A DNA stretch of 64,000 nucleotides from Persephonella sp. KM09-Lau-8 (lineage in GTDB: Bacteria; Aquificota; Aquificia; Aquificales; Hydrogenothermaceae), in contig NZ_JNLL01000001.1 in assembly GCF_000703085.1 (NCBI RefSeq), forward strand, positions 1,054,001 to 1,118,000. Reading direction: 5' to 3'. Made by a program: the position numbers and the translations under genes. Under the pieces are notes generated by a model. That model did no database searches. It saw nothing but the letters and a program-made list of their open reading frames with translations, and was not told the origin of the DNA. Positions 9,419 through 17,929 of this stretch are shown piece after piece (within the stretch, counting starts at the first letter, position 1; each line of letters begins with the position of its first letter).

Positions 9419-10202
9419 CTATAAGTCTCCTAACAACTGCATTCCAGCCTTTACTACCGGGATATGGTGCCTTTATTAGATTTTTAAGGTTTATCTCTTC
9501 ATACTTATTATTAATTTTTGGAATAAGGACTGGAATGTCAACATTTTCAAGCATTGGAATATCGTTTTTGCTATCTCCTATTCCTATGGTTATGATATCC
9601 CCTATATTCTTTTTGAATATATCTGATGTGATTTTGACAGCCTTCCCTTTGTCCTGATTTTTTCCTATTAGATGATAAAAACGACCACCTTTTGTGATTT
9701 TTAGACCATTTTTTTCTGCAAGTTTTTCAAGCTCAGGTAAGAGTTCAGGTTTTTCTGTCATAAAAGGCTCTGTAAACTCCCTTTGTTTTGCCAGCTTTGC
9801 TTTTTCTACAGGAAGACCTGTTAAAGTTGCCACCTCTTCAACTGACATATCTCCAAAACCTTTTAATCCAAATTCTTCCTTTACTCTGTTAAAGAATTCT
9901 CTTATTTTCTGGTAGGTCTCTCCCAATACAATAACCTGATAATTATTTTTTACAGGAGCATCAATAAGGAAATTCCTGTAGCCAAGAGGGAAAAATATTG
10001 CTGCTCCATTTTCAACAATGAAAGGCTCTTTTATTCCTATCTCCTGCTGGAGAAGTTCAACTTCTATTCTGGTTTTACTGGTGGTGAATATCAAAGGAAT
10101 TTTGAGCTTTTTTATTTTCTCAAGGCTTTCCGTAGCGTCTGAATAAGAGTAATCATCATGGTTCAATAATGAACCATCAAGGTCTGTAAATATAACTAAC
10201 AT
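9393..10202 (-). CDS. gpgP: Glucosyl-/mannosyl-3-phosphoglycerate phosphatase
   Basis: Removes phosphate from glucosyl-3-phosphoglycerate to give glucosylglycerate. The 269-residue HAD-IIB protein has motif I TDLDGSLL (Asp7 nucleophile, Asp9 acid), motif II FTTSKTR, the cap-region ENGAAIFFP, KGGRFYHL, and motif IV GIGDSKNDIPML. These match the MpgP/GpgP group rather than general HAD phosphatases. AGGTGAACC precedes the ATG. It starts three bases after the kinase-like fragment and overlaps the glycerate kinase gene, so the solute genes are physically continuous with the phosphate genes. Confidence 0.87.
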   Translation of the reverse strand: MLVIFTDLDGSLLNHDDYSYSDATESLEKIKKLKIPLIFTTSKTRIEVELLQQEIGIKEPFIVENGAAIFFPLGYRNFLIDAPVKNNYQVIVLGETYQKIREFFNRVKEEFGLKGFGDMSVEEVATLTGLPVEKAKLAKQREFTEPFMTEKPELLPELEKLAEKNGLKITKGGRFYHLIGKNQDKGKAVKITSDIFKKNIGDIITIGIGDSKNDIPMLENVDIPVLIPKINNKYEEINLKNLIKAPYPGSKGWNAVVRRLIDEFTPDGS

Positions 10203-10205
10203 GGT

Positions 10206-10517
10206 TCACCTGATAGGAATTTTTACTGTGAATTTTGAGCCTTTCCCAGGTTCACTCTGGACTTCCACTTTACCGTCGTGGGCTTCTGTTATATGTTTCA
10301 CAATGGATAATCCAAGTCCTGTTCCTCCTTCATTTCTGCTTCTGGATTTATCCACCCTGTAAAATCTTTCAAAGATTAAAGGTACTGATTCTTTGGGAAT
10401 ACCTATTCCAGTATCTTCCACAGTAATAGCTGCATATTTCCCGCTTTTACTTGAGTAAACTTTTACCAGACCACCTGATTTGTTATATTTAATGGCATTT
10501 TCCACAAGATTTTTCAA
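10206..10517 (-). CDS. phoR: Histidine kinase ATPase domain, 3' fragment of a frameshifted phoR-like gene
   Basis: This 103-residue frame holds a complete HATPase_c domain: N-box NLVENAIKY, G1 box DTGIGIP, F-box FERFYR and G2 box GTGLGLSI. It has no dimerisation domain of its own and continues the preceding frame (10514-11197). One extra A in the seven-A coding-strand tract at 10530-10536 would fuse the two into a normal kinase reading DEKKFNILLKNLVENAIKY. Its ATG lies inside the N-box region and has no ribosome site, so separate translation is unlikely. Confidence 0.75.
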   Translation of the reverse strand: MKNLVENAIKYNKSGGLVKVYSSKSGKYAAITVEDTGIGIPKESVPLIFERFYRVDKSRSRNEGGTGLGLSIVKHITEAHDGKVEVQSEPGKGSKFTVKIPIR

Positions 10518-11197
10518 TAAAATATTAAATTTTTTTCATCTACAAAAATAGAAAAATCTCTATCTATCTGATTTTCAAGTTTTATCCCTTTTTCATTTGC
10601 TATATGCTGCAGGTCTTCAAAAACCTGCTGAACCATGCTGTATAGATTGATATGATTTTTCTGGATTTTATCCTCTTTTGATTCAATTTTTGCAAGGATA
10701 AGAAGGTCATTTATAAGGCTGTCCATCTGATTTATTCTTTTTTTAGCTTTTGATAAAAAAGTCCTGACTAACTGTAAATCATCCTCATTTTCTATAGTTT
10801 CAATAACTCCTTTCAGGACTGTGATAGGTGTCTTGAGCTCATGAGAAACGTTTGAAACAAAATCCTTTTTTGCCTGTTTATAAAGCTCAAAGGGTGTTAT
10901 ATCCTGAAAATGAATTACTTTATGGTTGTTTATCTTAAAAACTCTGGCAAGGAATATATCATCATCTATTGTTATTTCTTCTTTTAGTTCTCCGTGAATA
11001 TCAGCATTAATGAGGGAATACAGATAGTTATTTTTTATCTCATCTACAGATAAAATCTCCCCAGTGCTTTCTATTCCTAAAAGCTGGCGGGCATATTTAT
11101 TTATATACTGAATATTTTTGTTTTCATCAATTACGATTAAGCCTTCCTGCAGGTAATCCAGAAACTCAACGAGCGTATTTTTTAATAAATCATTCAT
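10514..11197 (-). CDS. phoR: PAS and HisKA part of a PhoR-like sensor kinase, 5' fragment, frameshifted
   Basis: The 227-residue frame contains a PAS domain (LQEGLIVIDENKNIQYIN, about 15-110) and a HisKA dimerisation domain with the phospho-acceptor histidine in FVSNVSHELKTPITVLKG. It ends just before the N-box at a TGA (10514-10516) caused by a one-base deficit in an A7 tract. Classical PhoR has N-terminal membrane helices, and none is visible here, so this would be a soluble sensor. Its place after pstSCAB-phoU and the eight-base overlap with phoU support a phosphate-sensing role. No phoB-like regulator is in the window. Confidence 0.8.
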   Translation of the reverse strand: MNDLLKNTLVEFLDYLQEGLIVIDENKNIQYINKYARQLLGIESTGEILSVDEIKNNYLYSLINADIHGELKEEITIDDDIFLARVFKINNHKVIHFQDITPFELYKQAKKDFVSNVSHELKTPITVLKGVIETIENEDDLQLVRTFLSKAKKRINQMDSLINDLLILAKIESKEDKIQKNHINLYSMVQQVFEDLQHIANEKGIKLENQIDRDFSIFVDEKNLIFY

Positions 11198-11852
11198 TTT
11201 CCTCTAATTCCTGATGTCTGAGCATTTTTCCTTCTTTCATGTAGATAACTTCTTCTGCAAGGTTTGTTGCTATGTCTGCAACCCTTTCAAGATTTGAAGA
11301 GACGGTAATCAGTCTTATGCCTACTTTAATATTTTTTGGGTCTTCTACCATATATGTGTATATTTCTCTAATAATTTGTTCATGAAGGGCATCTACCTTG
11401 TCATCCCTTTCTATAACCTGTCTTGCCAGCTCTGTGTCCAGGGTTTCCAGAGATTTAACAGCATCCCTGACCATATTAAGAACAATATCTGTCATAATAG
11501 GAAGGTCAACATATTCTTTAAGTTTTGGTTTTGTCAGTATTCTTTCTGCCTGCTCCTTTATGTTTTCTGCGTGGTCGCCTATTCTTTCTAAATCTCTGTT
11601 AACAAATAAGTCCATTACCAGCATTCTCAGATATTTTGCTTCCGGTTGAAATCTGGCAATTGTTGTGATTATCAGGGTTTCATTTTCAACTTCCATCTGA
11701 TCTATCTTTGGTTCTAACTCATCAACAACCTTTAAATATTCTGGATTATGTTCAATAATTGCCTTAACTGCATTTTCAATCATTGTGTCGGCCATCTCGG
11801 CCATATTTATAAGTCTGTCTCTAATTTCTTCAAGTCTTGGCTTTAAAAGCAT
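11190..11852 (-). CDS. phoU: Phosphate signalling protein PhoU
   Basis: A 220-residue all-helical protein that links the Pst transporter to the PhoR kinase and restrains phosphate signalling and uptake. Both metal-binding repeats of the family are visible: DLERIGDHAENIKE and NLERVADIATNLAEE. Length matches the family. GGAGGAAGT precedes the ATG, 14 bases after pstB. It overlaps the kinase gene by eight bases, consistent with translational coupling. Confidence 0.95.
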   Translation of the reverse strand: MLLKPRLEEIRDRLINMAEMADTMIENAVKAIIEHNPEYLKVVDELEPKIDQMEVENETLIITTIARFQPEAKYLRMLVMDLFVNRDLERIGDHAENIKEQAERILTKPKLKEYVDLPIMTDIVLNMVRDAVKSLETLDTELARQVIERDDKVDALHEQIIREIYTYMVEDPKNIKVGIRLITVSSNLERVADIATNLAEEVIYMKEGKMLRHQELEENE

Positions 11853-11866
11853 TACTTCCTCCTTTA

Positions 11867-12649
11867 TTATCCAAATCTACCACTTACATAATCTTCTGTA
11901 AGTTTTTCTTTAGGTGCAGTAAATATAATATCAGTTTTATCAAATTCAATAAGTTCACCAAGATACATAAAGGCAGTGTAATCAGATACACGGGCTGCCT
12001 GCTGCATATTGTGGGTAACTATCAGGATTGTTACTGTCTCTTTTAGCTGGACTACCAGTTCTTCTATCTTTGATGTTGATATTGGGTCAAGGGCTGATGT
12101 TGGCTCGTCAAAAAGTAAAACTTCAGGTTCCACAGCGAGGGCTCTTGCTATAACAAGTCTCTGTTGCTGTCCCCCTGACATTCCTGTGGCTGATTCTTTC
12201 AGTCTGTCCTTTACTTCATCCCAGAGAGCTGCCTGTCTTAAAGCCTTTTCTACCCTTTCCTCAAGCTCTGCTTTATCACGAATACCTCTAAGTTTTAATC
12301 CATAAGCAACATTATCAAATATACTCATTGGAAATGGAGTAGGTTTCTGAAATACCATTCCAACCCGGGAGCGAAGGTCTATAAGGTCAATATTATCAGA
12401 GAGTATATTAGTTCCGTCTAAAAGGATTTCTCCCTCATATTTATTTCCTGGATAAAGGTCATGCATTCTGTTAAAGCATCTAAGCAAAGTTGTTTTTCCA
12501 CAACCAGAAGGTCCAATAAGTGCTGTTACCTTATTTTCATAGACAGGTAGATTAATACCCTTTAATGCTGCCTTTTCCTTATCTGGATAACCCTGCCCTG
12601 AATACCAGAAGTATAAATCTTTCACCTTTATTTTTTCTTTTTCTGACAT
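11867..12649 (-). CDS. pstB: Phosphate ABC transporter ATP-binding protein PstB
   Basis: A 260-residue ATPase powering high-affinity phosphate import at the inner membrane. Walker [11 protein letters not shown]-loop region [24 protein letters not shown], signature SGGQQQR, Walker [14 protein letters not shown] and the switch histidine in IVTHNMQQA are all present. The [12 protein letters not shown] stretch is typical of PstB. It lies between pstA and phoU with spacings of 9 and 14 bases. Confidence 0.97.
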   Translation of the reverse strand: MSEKEKIKVKDLYFWYSGQGYPDKEKAALKGINLPVYENKVTALIGPSGCGKTTLLRCFNRMHDLYPGNKYEGEILLDGTNILSDNIDLIDLRSRVGMVFQKPTPFPMSIFDNVAYGLKLRGIRDKAELEERVEKALRQAALWDEVKDRLKESATGMSGGQQQRLVIARALAVEPEVLLFDEPTSALDPISTSKIEELVVQLKETVTILIVTHNMQQAARVSDYTAFMYLGELIEFDKTDIIFTAPKEKLTEDYVSGRFG

Positions 12650-12658
12650 AAAAACCTC

Positions 12659-13717
12659 CTATCCCTTGTATTTCCAGTGGATTATGCCTCTGGAAATTAA
12701 AGTAACAAGCAGTATGAAAAATGTTATTACAAATGAAGCAGCCCAGGCTTTTGTATGCCAGTCTTCATAAGGACCCATGGCATACACAAATATTGTAACT
12801 GTCAGGGAAGAAATAGGCTCATTCATATCCAGAGTAAAAAATGAGTTATTAAAGGATGTAAATAGTAAAGGTGCTGTTTCTCCTGCTACTCTGGATATAG
12901 AAAGTATTACACCTGTTAAAATTCCTGTTGCTGCAGATTTATAAACAATATCCTTTATTACGGTAAAATATGAAGCTCCAAGAGCAAAAGCAGCCTCCCT
13001 TAAAGTCCATGGAACAAGGGAAAGCATATCTTCTGTAGTTCTCAGGATTACCGGTATCATTATGAATGCAAGGGCTGCAGCTCCTGCCCACCCGTTAAAT
13101 CCATGTATTCTGTCAACTAATTTTGTGCTCAGGAATATAAAAAGCAATACACCGATAATAACTGAAATAGAAACTAGAACTGTTTTTATAAATTTTCCTT
13201 TTTTAGGGTCTTTTATAACAAGGATTTTTCCTGTTAGCAGATTAAGAACCCCGTATATGATTATTGCAATCACCGCTGATAAAAATCCTACAGCAACTTC
13301 TCCACCCCAGTTTAACTGTCCCTGAGGCTTTACAAGAATTGCATATATAAATGTGCCTACAACAATAGATGGCACAGATACCATAATATCAGACAGAAAG
13401 CTTATAATCTGTGCCCATTTTGTTCCCCTTGCATATTCAGCAATAAATGTTCCTGCAAGAATGCCAATGGGAACCCCTATAATAACGGCAAAAAATACTA
13501 TTTCCAGTTGTCCTACAAATGCATTCCTCAATCCTCCTCCCGGAATTCCCGGAGGGGCTGGGTCTTCTGTGAAAAGTTCCCAGTTAATACCTGCTATCCC
13601 ATGTCTTAAAACATCTATAAGAATAAAAGACAACCAGAAAAGACCTATTCCAGCTGCAATTGATGAAAGTGTCAGGGCAATAAAACTTTTTATTTTTCTT
13701 CTTTTTACAAGGCTCAT
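12659..13717 (-). CDS. pstA: Phosphate ABC transporter permease PstA
   Basis: A 352-residue inner-membrane permease with about six transmembrane helices. The family loop is seen at LRTTEDMLSLVPWTLREAAFALGASYFTVI, and the C-terminal SRVAGETAPLLFT is typical of PstA. It is somewhat longer than E. coli PstA because of a helix pair and hydrophilic stretch around residues 125-205. It overlaps pstC by four bases (ATGA), so the two permeases are translationally coupled. Confidence 0.95.
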   Translation of the reverse strand: MSLVKRRKIKSFIALTLSSIAAGIGLFWLSFILIDVLRHGIAGINWELFTEDPAPPGIPGGGLRNAFVGQLEIVFFAVIIGVPIGILAGTFIAEYARGTKWAQIISFLSDIMVSVPSIVVGTFIYAILVKPQGQLNWGGEVAVGFLSAVIAIIIYGVLNLLTGKILVIKDPKKGKFIKTVLVSISVIIGVLLFIFLSTKLVDRIHGFNGWAGAAALAFIMIPVILRTTEDMLSLVPWTLREAAFALGASYFTVIKDIVYKSAATGILTGVILSISRVAGETAPLLFTSFNNSFFTLDMNEPISSLTVTIFVYAMGPYEDWHTKAWAASFVITFFILLVTLISRGIIHWKYKG

Positions 13718-14655
13718 CTTGAGTATCCCCTTTCAGCTTTCATAAGGAAATATTTTGCAATAGCAAGGATTATAAAGCTTAATGAAAATAGTATCAGTGC
13801 AAGATAAAACAGAGATGACAGATATATATCTGAATCTGCCTCTGTAAATTCGTTTGCCAGAGTTACTGTGATAGTGGCAGCTGCGTCAAATAAAGAAGTT
13901 GTTATCTGGTGGTTATTTCCAAGGACAAATGCCACAGCCATTGTTTCTCCAAGTGCTCTTCCAAGAGCCAGAACAATTCCACCATAAATCCCAAGCTTTG
14001 CATAGGGAATCATAATATCCTTTACAACTTCCCATTTTGTAGCTCCCAGGGCATAGGCAGACTCTTTCATTAAATTTGGTGTTAGATTTAAAGCATCCCT
14101 TGCTATACTTGCTATGAAAGGAATTATCATAATACTCAGTATCAGGCTTGCTGTGAAAAGGTCTATACCCTGTGGGTTTCCTTCAAATAACTTTCCAATT
14201 AAAGGTATCTTGCCGAGGGTTTTTTGCATAAAGGGCTCTATATACTCAGCCATTAATGGAGCCAGGGTGAAAAGTCCCCACATACCGTATATGATACTTG
14301 GAATTGCAGCAAGCATTTCAATTGCAATTCCTATAGGGGTTTTTAGTAGTTTCGGGGATACTTCTGTCAGGAATATTGCTATTCCAAGTGCTACAGGAAT
14401 TGCCATTGCCAGAGATAGCACTGTGGTAACCAGTGTTCCGTAAAGGGGTGCTGCAGCTCCAAAAATATTTTTAACAGGATCCCAGTCAACAGTAAAAATA
14501 AAATTAAGCAGCCCAAATCTATGAATAGCCAGTGATGATTCATCATAAAGAACAAATATTGTGGAAAAAACAAGGGTTAAAACAAGAAATGAAGCGGAGA
14601 AAGAAATAATCCCAAATGCAATATCAGACAGGGGCAGATTTTTTAATTTTTTCAT
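13714..14655 (-). CDS. pstC: Phosphate ABC transporter permease PstC
   Basis: A 313-residue inner-membrane permease that pairs with PstA. The AAAPLYGTLVTTVLSLAMAIPVALGIAIFL block, the PSIIYGMWGLF stretch and the ATPase-contact loop NLMKESAYALGATKWEVVKDIMIPYA identify PstC. It is separated from pstS by 70 bases that hold a hairpin terminator, so its expression is probably lower than that of pstS. Confidence 0.95.
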   Translation of the reverse strand: MKKLKNLPLSDIAFGIISFSASFLVLTLVFSTIFVLYDESSLAIHRFGLLNFIFTVDWDPVKNIFGAAAPLYGTLVTTVLSLAMAIPVALGIAIFLTEVSPKLLKTPIGIAIEMLAAIPSIIYGMWGLFTLAPLMAEYIEPFMQKTLGKIPLIGKLFEGNPQGIDLFTASLILSIMIIPFIASIARDALNLTPNLMKESAYALGATKWEVVKDIMIPYAKLGIYGGIVLALGRALGETMAVAFVLGNNHQITTSLFDAAATITVTLANEFTEADSDIYLSSLFYLALILFSLSFIILAIAKYFLMKAERGYSR

Positions 14656-14690
14656 CCTATTCCCGCATTAGAATTTTTTAAAATTATAGC

Positions 14691-14716
14691 AAAAAGAGGA
14701 AGGACTAACCTTCCTC
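14691..14716 (-). terminator. Attenuator-like terminator between pstS and pstC
   Basis: GAGGAAGG at 14696-14703 and CCTTCCTC at 14709-14716 form a perfect eight-base stem with a five-base loop. On the minus strand it is followed by TTTTT. It lies within the pst operon, so partial read-through would give more binding protein than permease. Confidence 0.75.
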
Positions 14717-14725
14717 ATAAAATAT

Positions 14726-15733
14726 TTACGGATTTATATTATGCTCTTTCCAGTAGTTGTAGATTTTTTCTTTCAGCTCTTTTGGTAAAGGAACGTAATC
14801 CAGTCTTTCTGCTATTTTGTCACCATTTTCAAAAGCCCATTTGAAGAATTTGTTTACCTTTTTGTTTACCTCTGTTTTCTCCCTTGCTTCCAGAATAAAT
14901 GATGCTCCTGCAATTGGCCATGCATTTTCACCAGGAGCATTTACCATCCAGAGATAAAAATGTTTTTTAGGGTCAAACTGGGCTGTTGCACCTGCTGCTT
15001 TGAATGTTTCTATTGATGGTGCAACAAACTTTCCTGCAGGATTTTTCAGTAATGTATAAGAAAGTCTGTTTTGTTTTGCATAAGCAAACTCAACATATCC
15101 AATGGAGTATTTTAATCTTTTGACGTAGTTTGCAACACCTTCATTTCCTTTTCCGCCTATTCCCACTGGCCATTTAACTGCTTTTCCAGCACCAACCTTG
15201 TTTTTCCAGTCTTCACATGCGCCTGCAAGGTAGTTTGTGAATATAGCCGTTGTTCCTGAACCATCTGCCCTGTGAACTACTGATATTTCTTTGTGTGGAA
15301 GGTTCAGGTCTGGGTTCAGGGCTTTTATTTTCTGGTTGTCCCAGTATTTTATATCCCCAAGATAGATATGACACAGAGTATCAGCATCTAATTTTAGCTG
15401 TCCTCCTTTTATTCCTGGAATATTTACAACTGGAACGACTCCACCAATTATTGCTGGGAACTGGTAAAGCTTGTATTCATCTAACTTTTCAGGTGGTAAA
15501 GGTGCGTCTGATGCACCAAAATCCACTGTTCTATTTTTTATCTGTCTTATACCTCCACCTGAACCTATTGATTGGTAATTAAGTTTTATACCTGTGGCTT
15601 TGTAGTACATATAAGCCCATGCCTGATAAACTGGATATGGAAATGTTGCTCCTGCTCCGTTTATTGTATCCCCTGCAAATACTGAACAAGTCAGTATTCC
15701 TGTTGTTATTATTCCTGCTAATAATTTTTTCAT
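14726..15733 (-). CDS. pstS: Periplasmic phosphate-binding protein PstS
   Basis: Captures phosphate in the periplasm and delivers it to PstCAB. The 335-residue protein begins with a signal peptide (MKKLLAGIITTGILTCSVFAG, with cleavage likely after VFA). Phosphate-site segments INGAGATFPYPVY, SIGSGGGIRQI, VDFGASDAPL and HRADGSGTTAIFTNYL are present. A start 39 codons upstream is open but would run into the porin gene; the ATG at 15733 is preceded by AAAGGAGGGAATATC and starts a proper signal peptide, so it was chosen. It lies 25 bases after the porin. Confidence 0.96.
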   Translation of the reverse strand: MKKLLAGIITTGILTCSVFAGDTINGAGATFPYPVYQAWAYMYYKATGIKLNYQSIGSGGGIRQIKNRTVDFGASDAPLPPEKLDEYKLYQFPAIIGGVVPVVNIPGIKGGQLKLDADTLCHIYLGDIKYWDNQKIKALNPDLNLPHKEISVVHRADGSGTTAIFTNYLAGACEDWKNKVGAGKAVKWPVGIGGKGNEGVANYVKRLKYSIGYVEFAYAKQNRLSYTLLKNPAGKFVAPSIETFKAAGATAQFDPKKHFYLWMVNAPGENAWPIAGASFILEAREKTEVNKKVNKFFKWAFENGDKIAERLDYVPLPKELKEKIYNYWKEHNINP

Positions 15734-15758
15734 GATATTCCCTCCTTTGTTATATTTA

Positions 15759-17084
15759 TTAGAAAAACCATTGGGATGTAAATTTAATTCTTTTGATTTT
15801 TTTGTCTCCGATATCTTTGCCATAATCATCTTCCTGATATGCAATCCCAACTTTTGTCGAATTTCCTCTTAGATACCAGTTAATACCAACCACTGTTGAT
15901 TTTAGTTTGTAATCCCCTTCTCCTTTCCATTTTTTCCATTCCTCATATCTTGCAAATGGAGCAATATAGTATAACTGTGGGATAACGTATTCACCTGTTA
16001 TATACCAACCGTTAGATTTTCCTAATTCGTATCTTGTGTCTGTAAAATCTTTTTCAACTCCATCAAAATCAAAGTATTCATACTGTATAAAAGCTCCTTT
16101 GTAATGGGCAGAAAATTCATAATTAATTAGCGTTCTATCTATAGAGTGAGTTCCACTATTATCTGTATATTTTATTTTTGGTACTCTCCAGTATCCAATA
16201 CCTACTTCTATATGTTTACCTCTACCAAAGTATGTTTCTGTTCTTTTGGTTTCTTCCCATCCAGGAATTGGAGATAAAATTAATTTACCTCCATAGAAAA
16301 AGTCCTGCTCACTTATACCATCAGGAGTGTTTCCTTTAGCGTCATGGAATTTTCCTGAGTATACTGAATCCCCAAATGCTAACTGGTAATGGATTTTTTT
16401 CTTCCAGTTACCGTATATCTGTGCATTTGTTGCACGGCGATTATGGGATATGAATTGAGCTGCTTCATCTGCAACATGTGGACGGTCATAATGAATAACC
16501 CAAGCTGATTTTACTGTTTCTGTTCTGGATACATCTATTTTAGCTCTGTAAAATTTGAAATTGACAAGGGAAGTTCCAAAAGGCTTTTTAATTTTCAGAT
16601 AAGCATCCCCTACTTTAAAATTACCTTCTCCTTTATCCTGATAGTTTGCCTTATCATTTCTTATATCCATCATAAAGGATACATGTTTAGAAAACCCTAC
16701 TCCTACTTCAAACCTGACCCTTCTCATATATGCGTCCCAGGTATCTATATCCTCTTTTGTAGGGTCGTTATAATCTACTTTATAATTTTCAAATGTTCCC
16801 TGTATTCTGATACCTAACTTGATATACATGTCAGGATTGTCAAAAGGCCTGATTTTCAGGTTAGGGTGAGTTTCTTTACCCAGTAGAAATTCAGGAGAGT
16901 CTTTTTTTATTACATTTGCATGTTTTATCAATTTTTTTTCTTCTTTTTTGTCCAGCTCTAAAGCTTCTTCCTTTGTTAAAATTCCTTTTTCATAAAGTTT
17001 TTTTAAGATAGGATTGTGGATTTCTTCAGCTGAAGCTAAACCTACACAGCCTAAAATTGCAGTGATTATAACTGCCTTTTTCAT
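15759..17084 (-). CDS. Outer-membrane porin, phosphate-selective OprP/OprO type
   Basis: A 441-residue outer-membrane beta-barrel protein with a signal peptide (MKKAVIITAILGCVGLASAEE). It has a short basic periplasmic helix region containing KLYEKGILTKEEA, as in OprP-family porins, then alternating barrel strands and a C-terminal TSQWFF ending in Phe, the usual insertion signal. Its place directly ahead of pstS fits a phosphate-selective channel, but ion selectivity is inferred. It is the first gene of the run and lies behind a tandem Pho-box-like repeat. Confidence 0.82.
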   Translation of the reverse strand: MKKAVIITAILGCVGLASAEEIHNPILKKLYEKGILTKEEALELDKKEEKKLIKHANVIKKDSPEFLLGKETHPNLKIRPFDNPDMYIKLGIRIQGTFENYKVDYNDPTKEDIDTWDAYMRRVRFEVGVGFSKHVSFMMDIRNDKANYQDKGEGNFKVGDAYLKIKKPFGTSLVNFKFYRAKIDVSRTETVKSAWVIHYDRPHVADEAAQFISHNRRATNAQIYGNWKKKIHYQLAFGDSVYSGKFHDAKGNTPDGISEQDFFYGGKLILSPIPGWEETKRTETYFGRGKHIEVGIGYWRVPKIKYTDNSGTHSIDRTLINYEFSAHYKGAFIQYEYFDFDGVEKDFTDTRYELGKSNGWYITGEYVIPQLYYIAPFARYEEWKKWKGEGDYKLKSTVVGINWYLRGNSTKVGIAYQEDDYGKDIGDKKIKRIKFTSQWFF

Positions 17085-17121
17085 TATTACCTCCTCTATT
17101 AGTTTTCGTCTTTTTAACTAA

Positions 17122-17164
17122 ATTTTAGTGAAAGAAATTTAAAACTTTATTAAATTTCTGTTAA
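17122..17164 (-). promoter_or_regulatory. Tandem Pho-box-like repeats and promoter for the porin-pst-solute run
   Basis: On the minus strand three consecutive 11-base units, TTAACAGAAAT (17164-17154), TTAATAAAGTT (17153-17143) and TTAAATTTCTT (17142-17132), start with TTAANA-like hexamers. This matches the 11-base periodicity of PhoB/PhoP boxes and the TTAACA hexamer of Bacillus PhoP sites. A TAAAAT -10-like element lies at 17127-17122, so the repeats would cover the -35 region. No footprint evidence exists; AT-richness makes chance similarity possible. Confidence 0.5.
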
Positions 17165-17234
17165 GATTTTTTAACAATTTGAAAAAGCCCTGAACAGAAA
17201 TATATTCAGAGGAAAACTTTTGTAAGAGGTGATT

Positions 17235-17906
17235 ATGGAAGCAAGAAATATCTCAATACCGCAGCAAATTGAGAAATCCAATCTATTGGCAAAAACATAT
17301 ATGCTTTTAACACTTGGATTTTTAACAATGGCAGGGGGTACAGTTGTAGGTTTGCAATTTATTCCCCAGATGTTGTCCCTGGGTAAATGGGGTCTCCTGA
17401 TTGTTTCTCTACTTGCAACTATAGGAACAATGCTCCTTGCTCTATTTAATCAAAGGAATACACTTGGCTACGTATTTTTCCTGCTTTTTACATTTACAAT
17501 CGGGTTTTTTGATGCACCAGCAATCGCTGTTATATTCAGTTCCCCTGCACTGATTGAAATATTCAAACAGGCTTTTGTGATAACTGCTGTTGTTACCGGT
17601 AGTTTAACAGCTTATGTATTTATCACAAAAAAGGATTTTAGCTTTTTAGGTGGTTTTCTGTTTACGGGACTGATTATTGTTGTGGTTATGGCTGTTGTAA
17701 GCCTGTTCTGGCAGAATACCACTCTGGAGTTTGTGATTTCTGGAATGGGTGCACTGGTGTTCTCAGGTTTTATCCTGTATGACACTTCCAGACTTATATA
17801 TGAAAAATCAACAGCTGTTGAGATTGCAATTGCATTATTTCTGGATATTATTAACCTGTTCTGGTCAATATTTAATCTGCTGAATATTTTAAAAGGTGAG
17901 GAATAA
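17235..17906 (+). CDS. Bax inhibitor-1/YccA family membrane protein
   Basis: A 223-residue inner-membrane protein with about seven hydrophobic helices and the family features [18 protein letters not shown] near the start and [17 protein letters not shown] toward the end. Bacterial members (YccA, YbhL, BsYetJ) act as FtsH modulators or pH-sensitive calcium leak channels; which applies here is unknown. The ATG at 17235 has AAGAGG six bases upstream; a GTG two codons earlier overlaps that site. It is divergent from the phosphate run and 23 bases before ribBA. Confidence 0.85.
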   Translation: MEARNISIPQQIEKSNLLAKTYMLLTLGFLTMAGGTVVGLQFIPQMLSLGKWGLLIVSLLATIGTMLLALFNQRNTLGYVFFLLFTFTIGFFDAPAIAVIFSSPALIEIFKQAFVITAVVTGSLTAYVFITKKDFSFLGGFLFTGLIIVVVMAVVSLFWQNTTLEFVISGMGALVFSGFILYDTSRLIYEKSTAVEIAIALFLDIINLFWSIFNLLNILKGEE

Positions 17907-17929
17907 AAACTATTGACAGGGGTATAAAA

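Noticed and set aside
15734-15850. Upstream extension of pstS by 39 codons
   Set aside because: It overlaps the porin gene, has no ribosome site and would bury the signal peptide; the ATG at 15733 has a strong site.
17190-17209. CTGAA...TTCAG inverted repeat upstream of the Bax inhibitor-like gene
   Set aside because: Five-base arms with a ten-base loop are common in AT-rich DNA, and there is no T-run; not enough for an operator or terminator.
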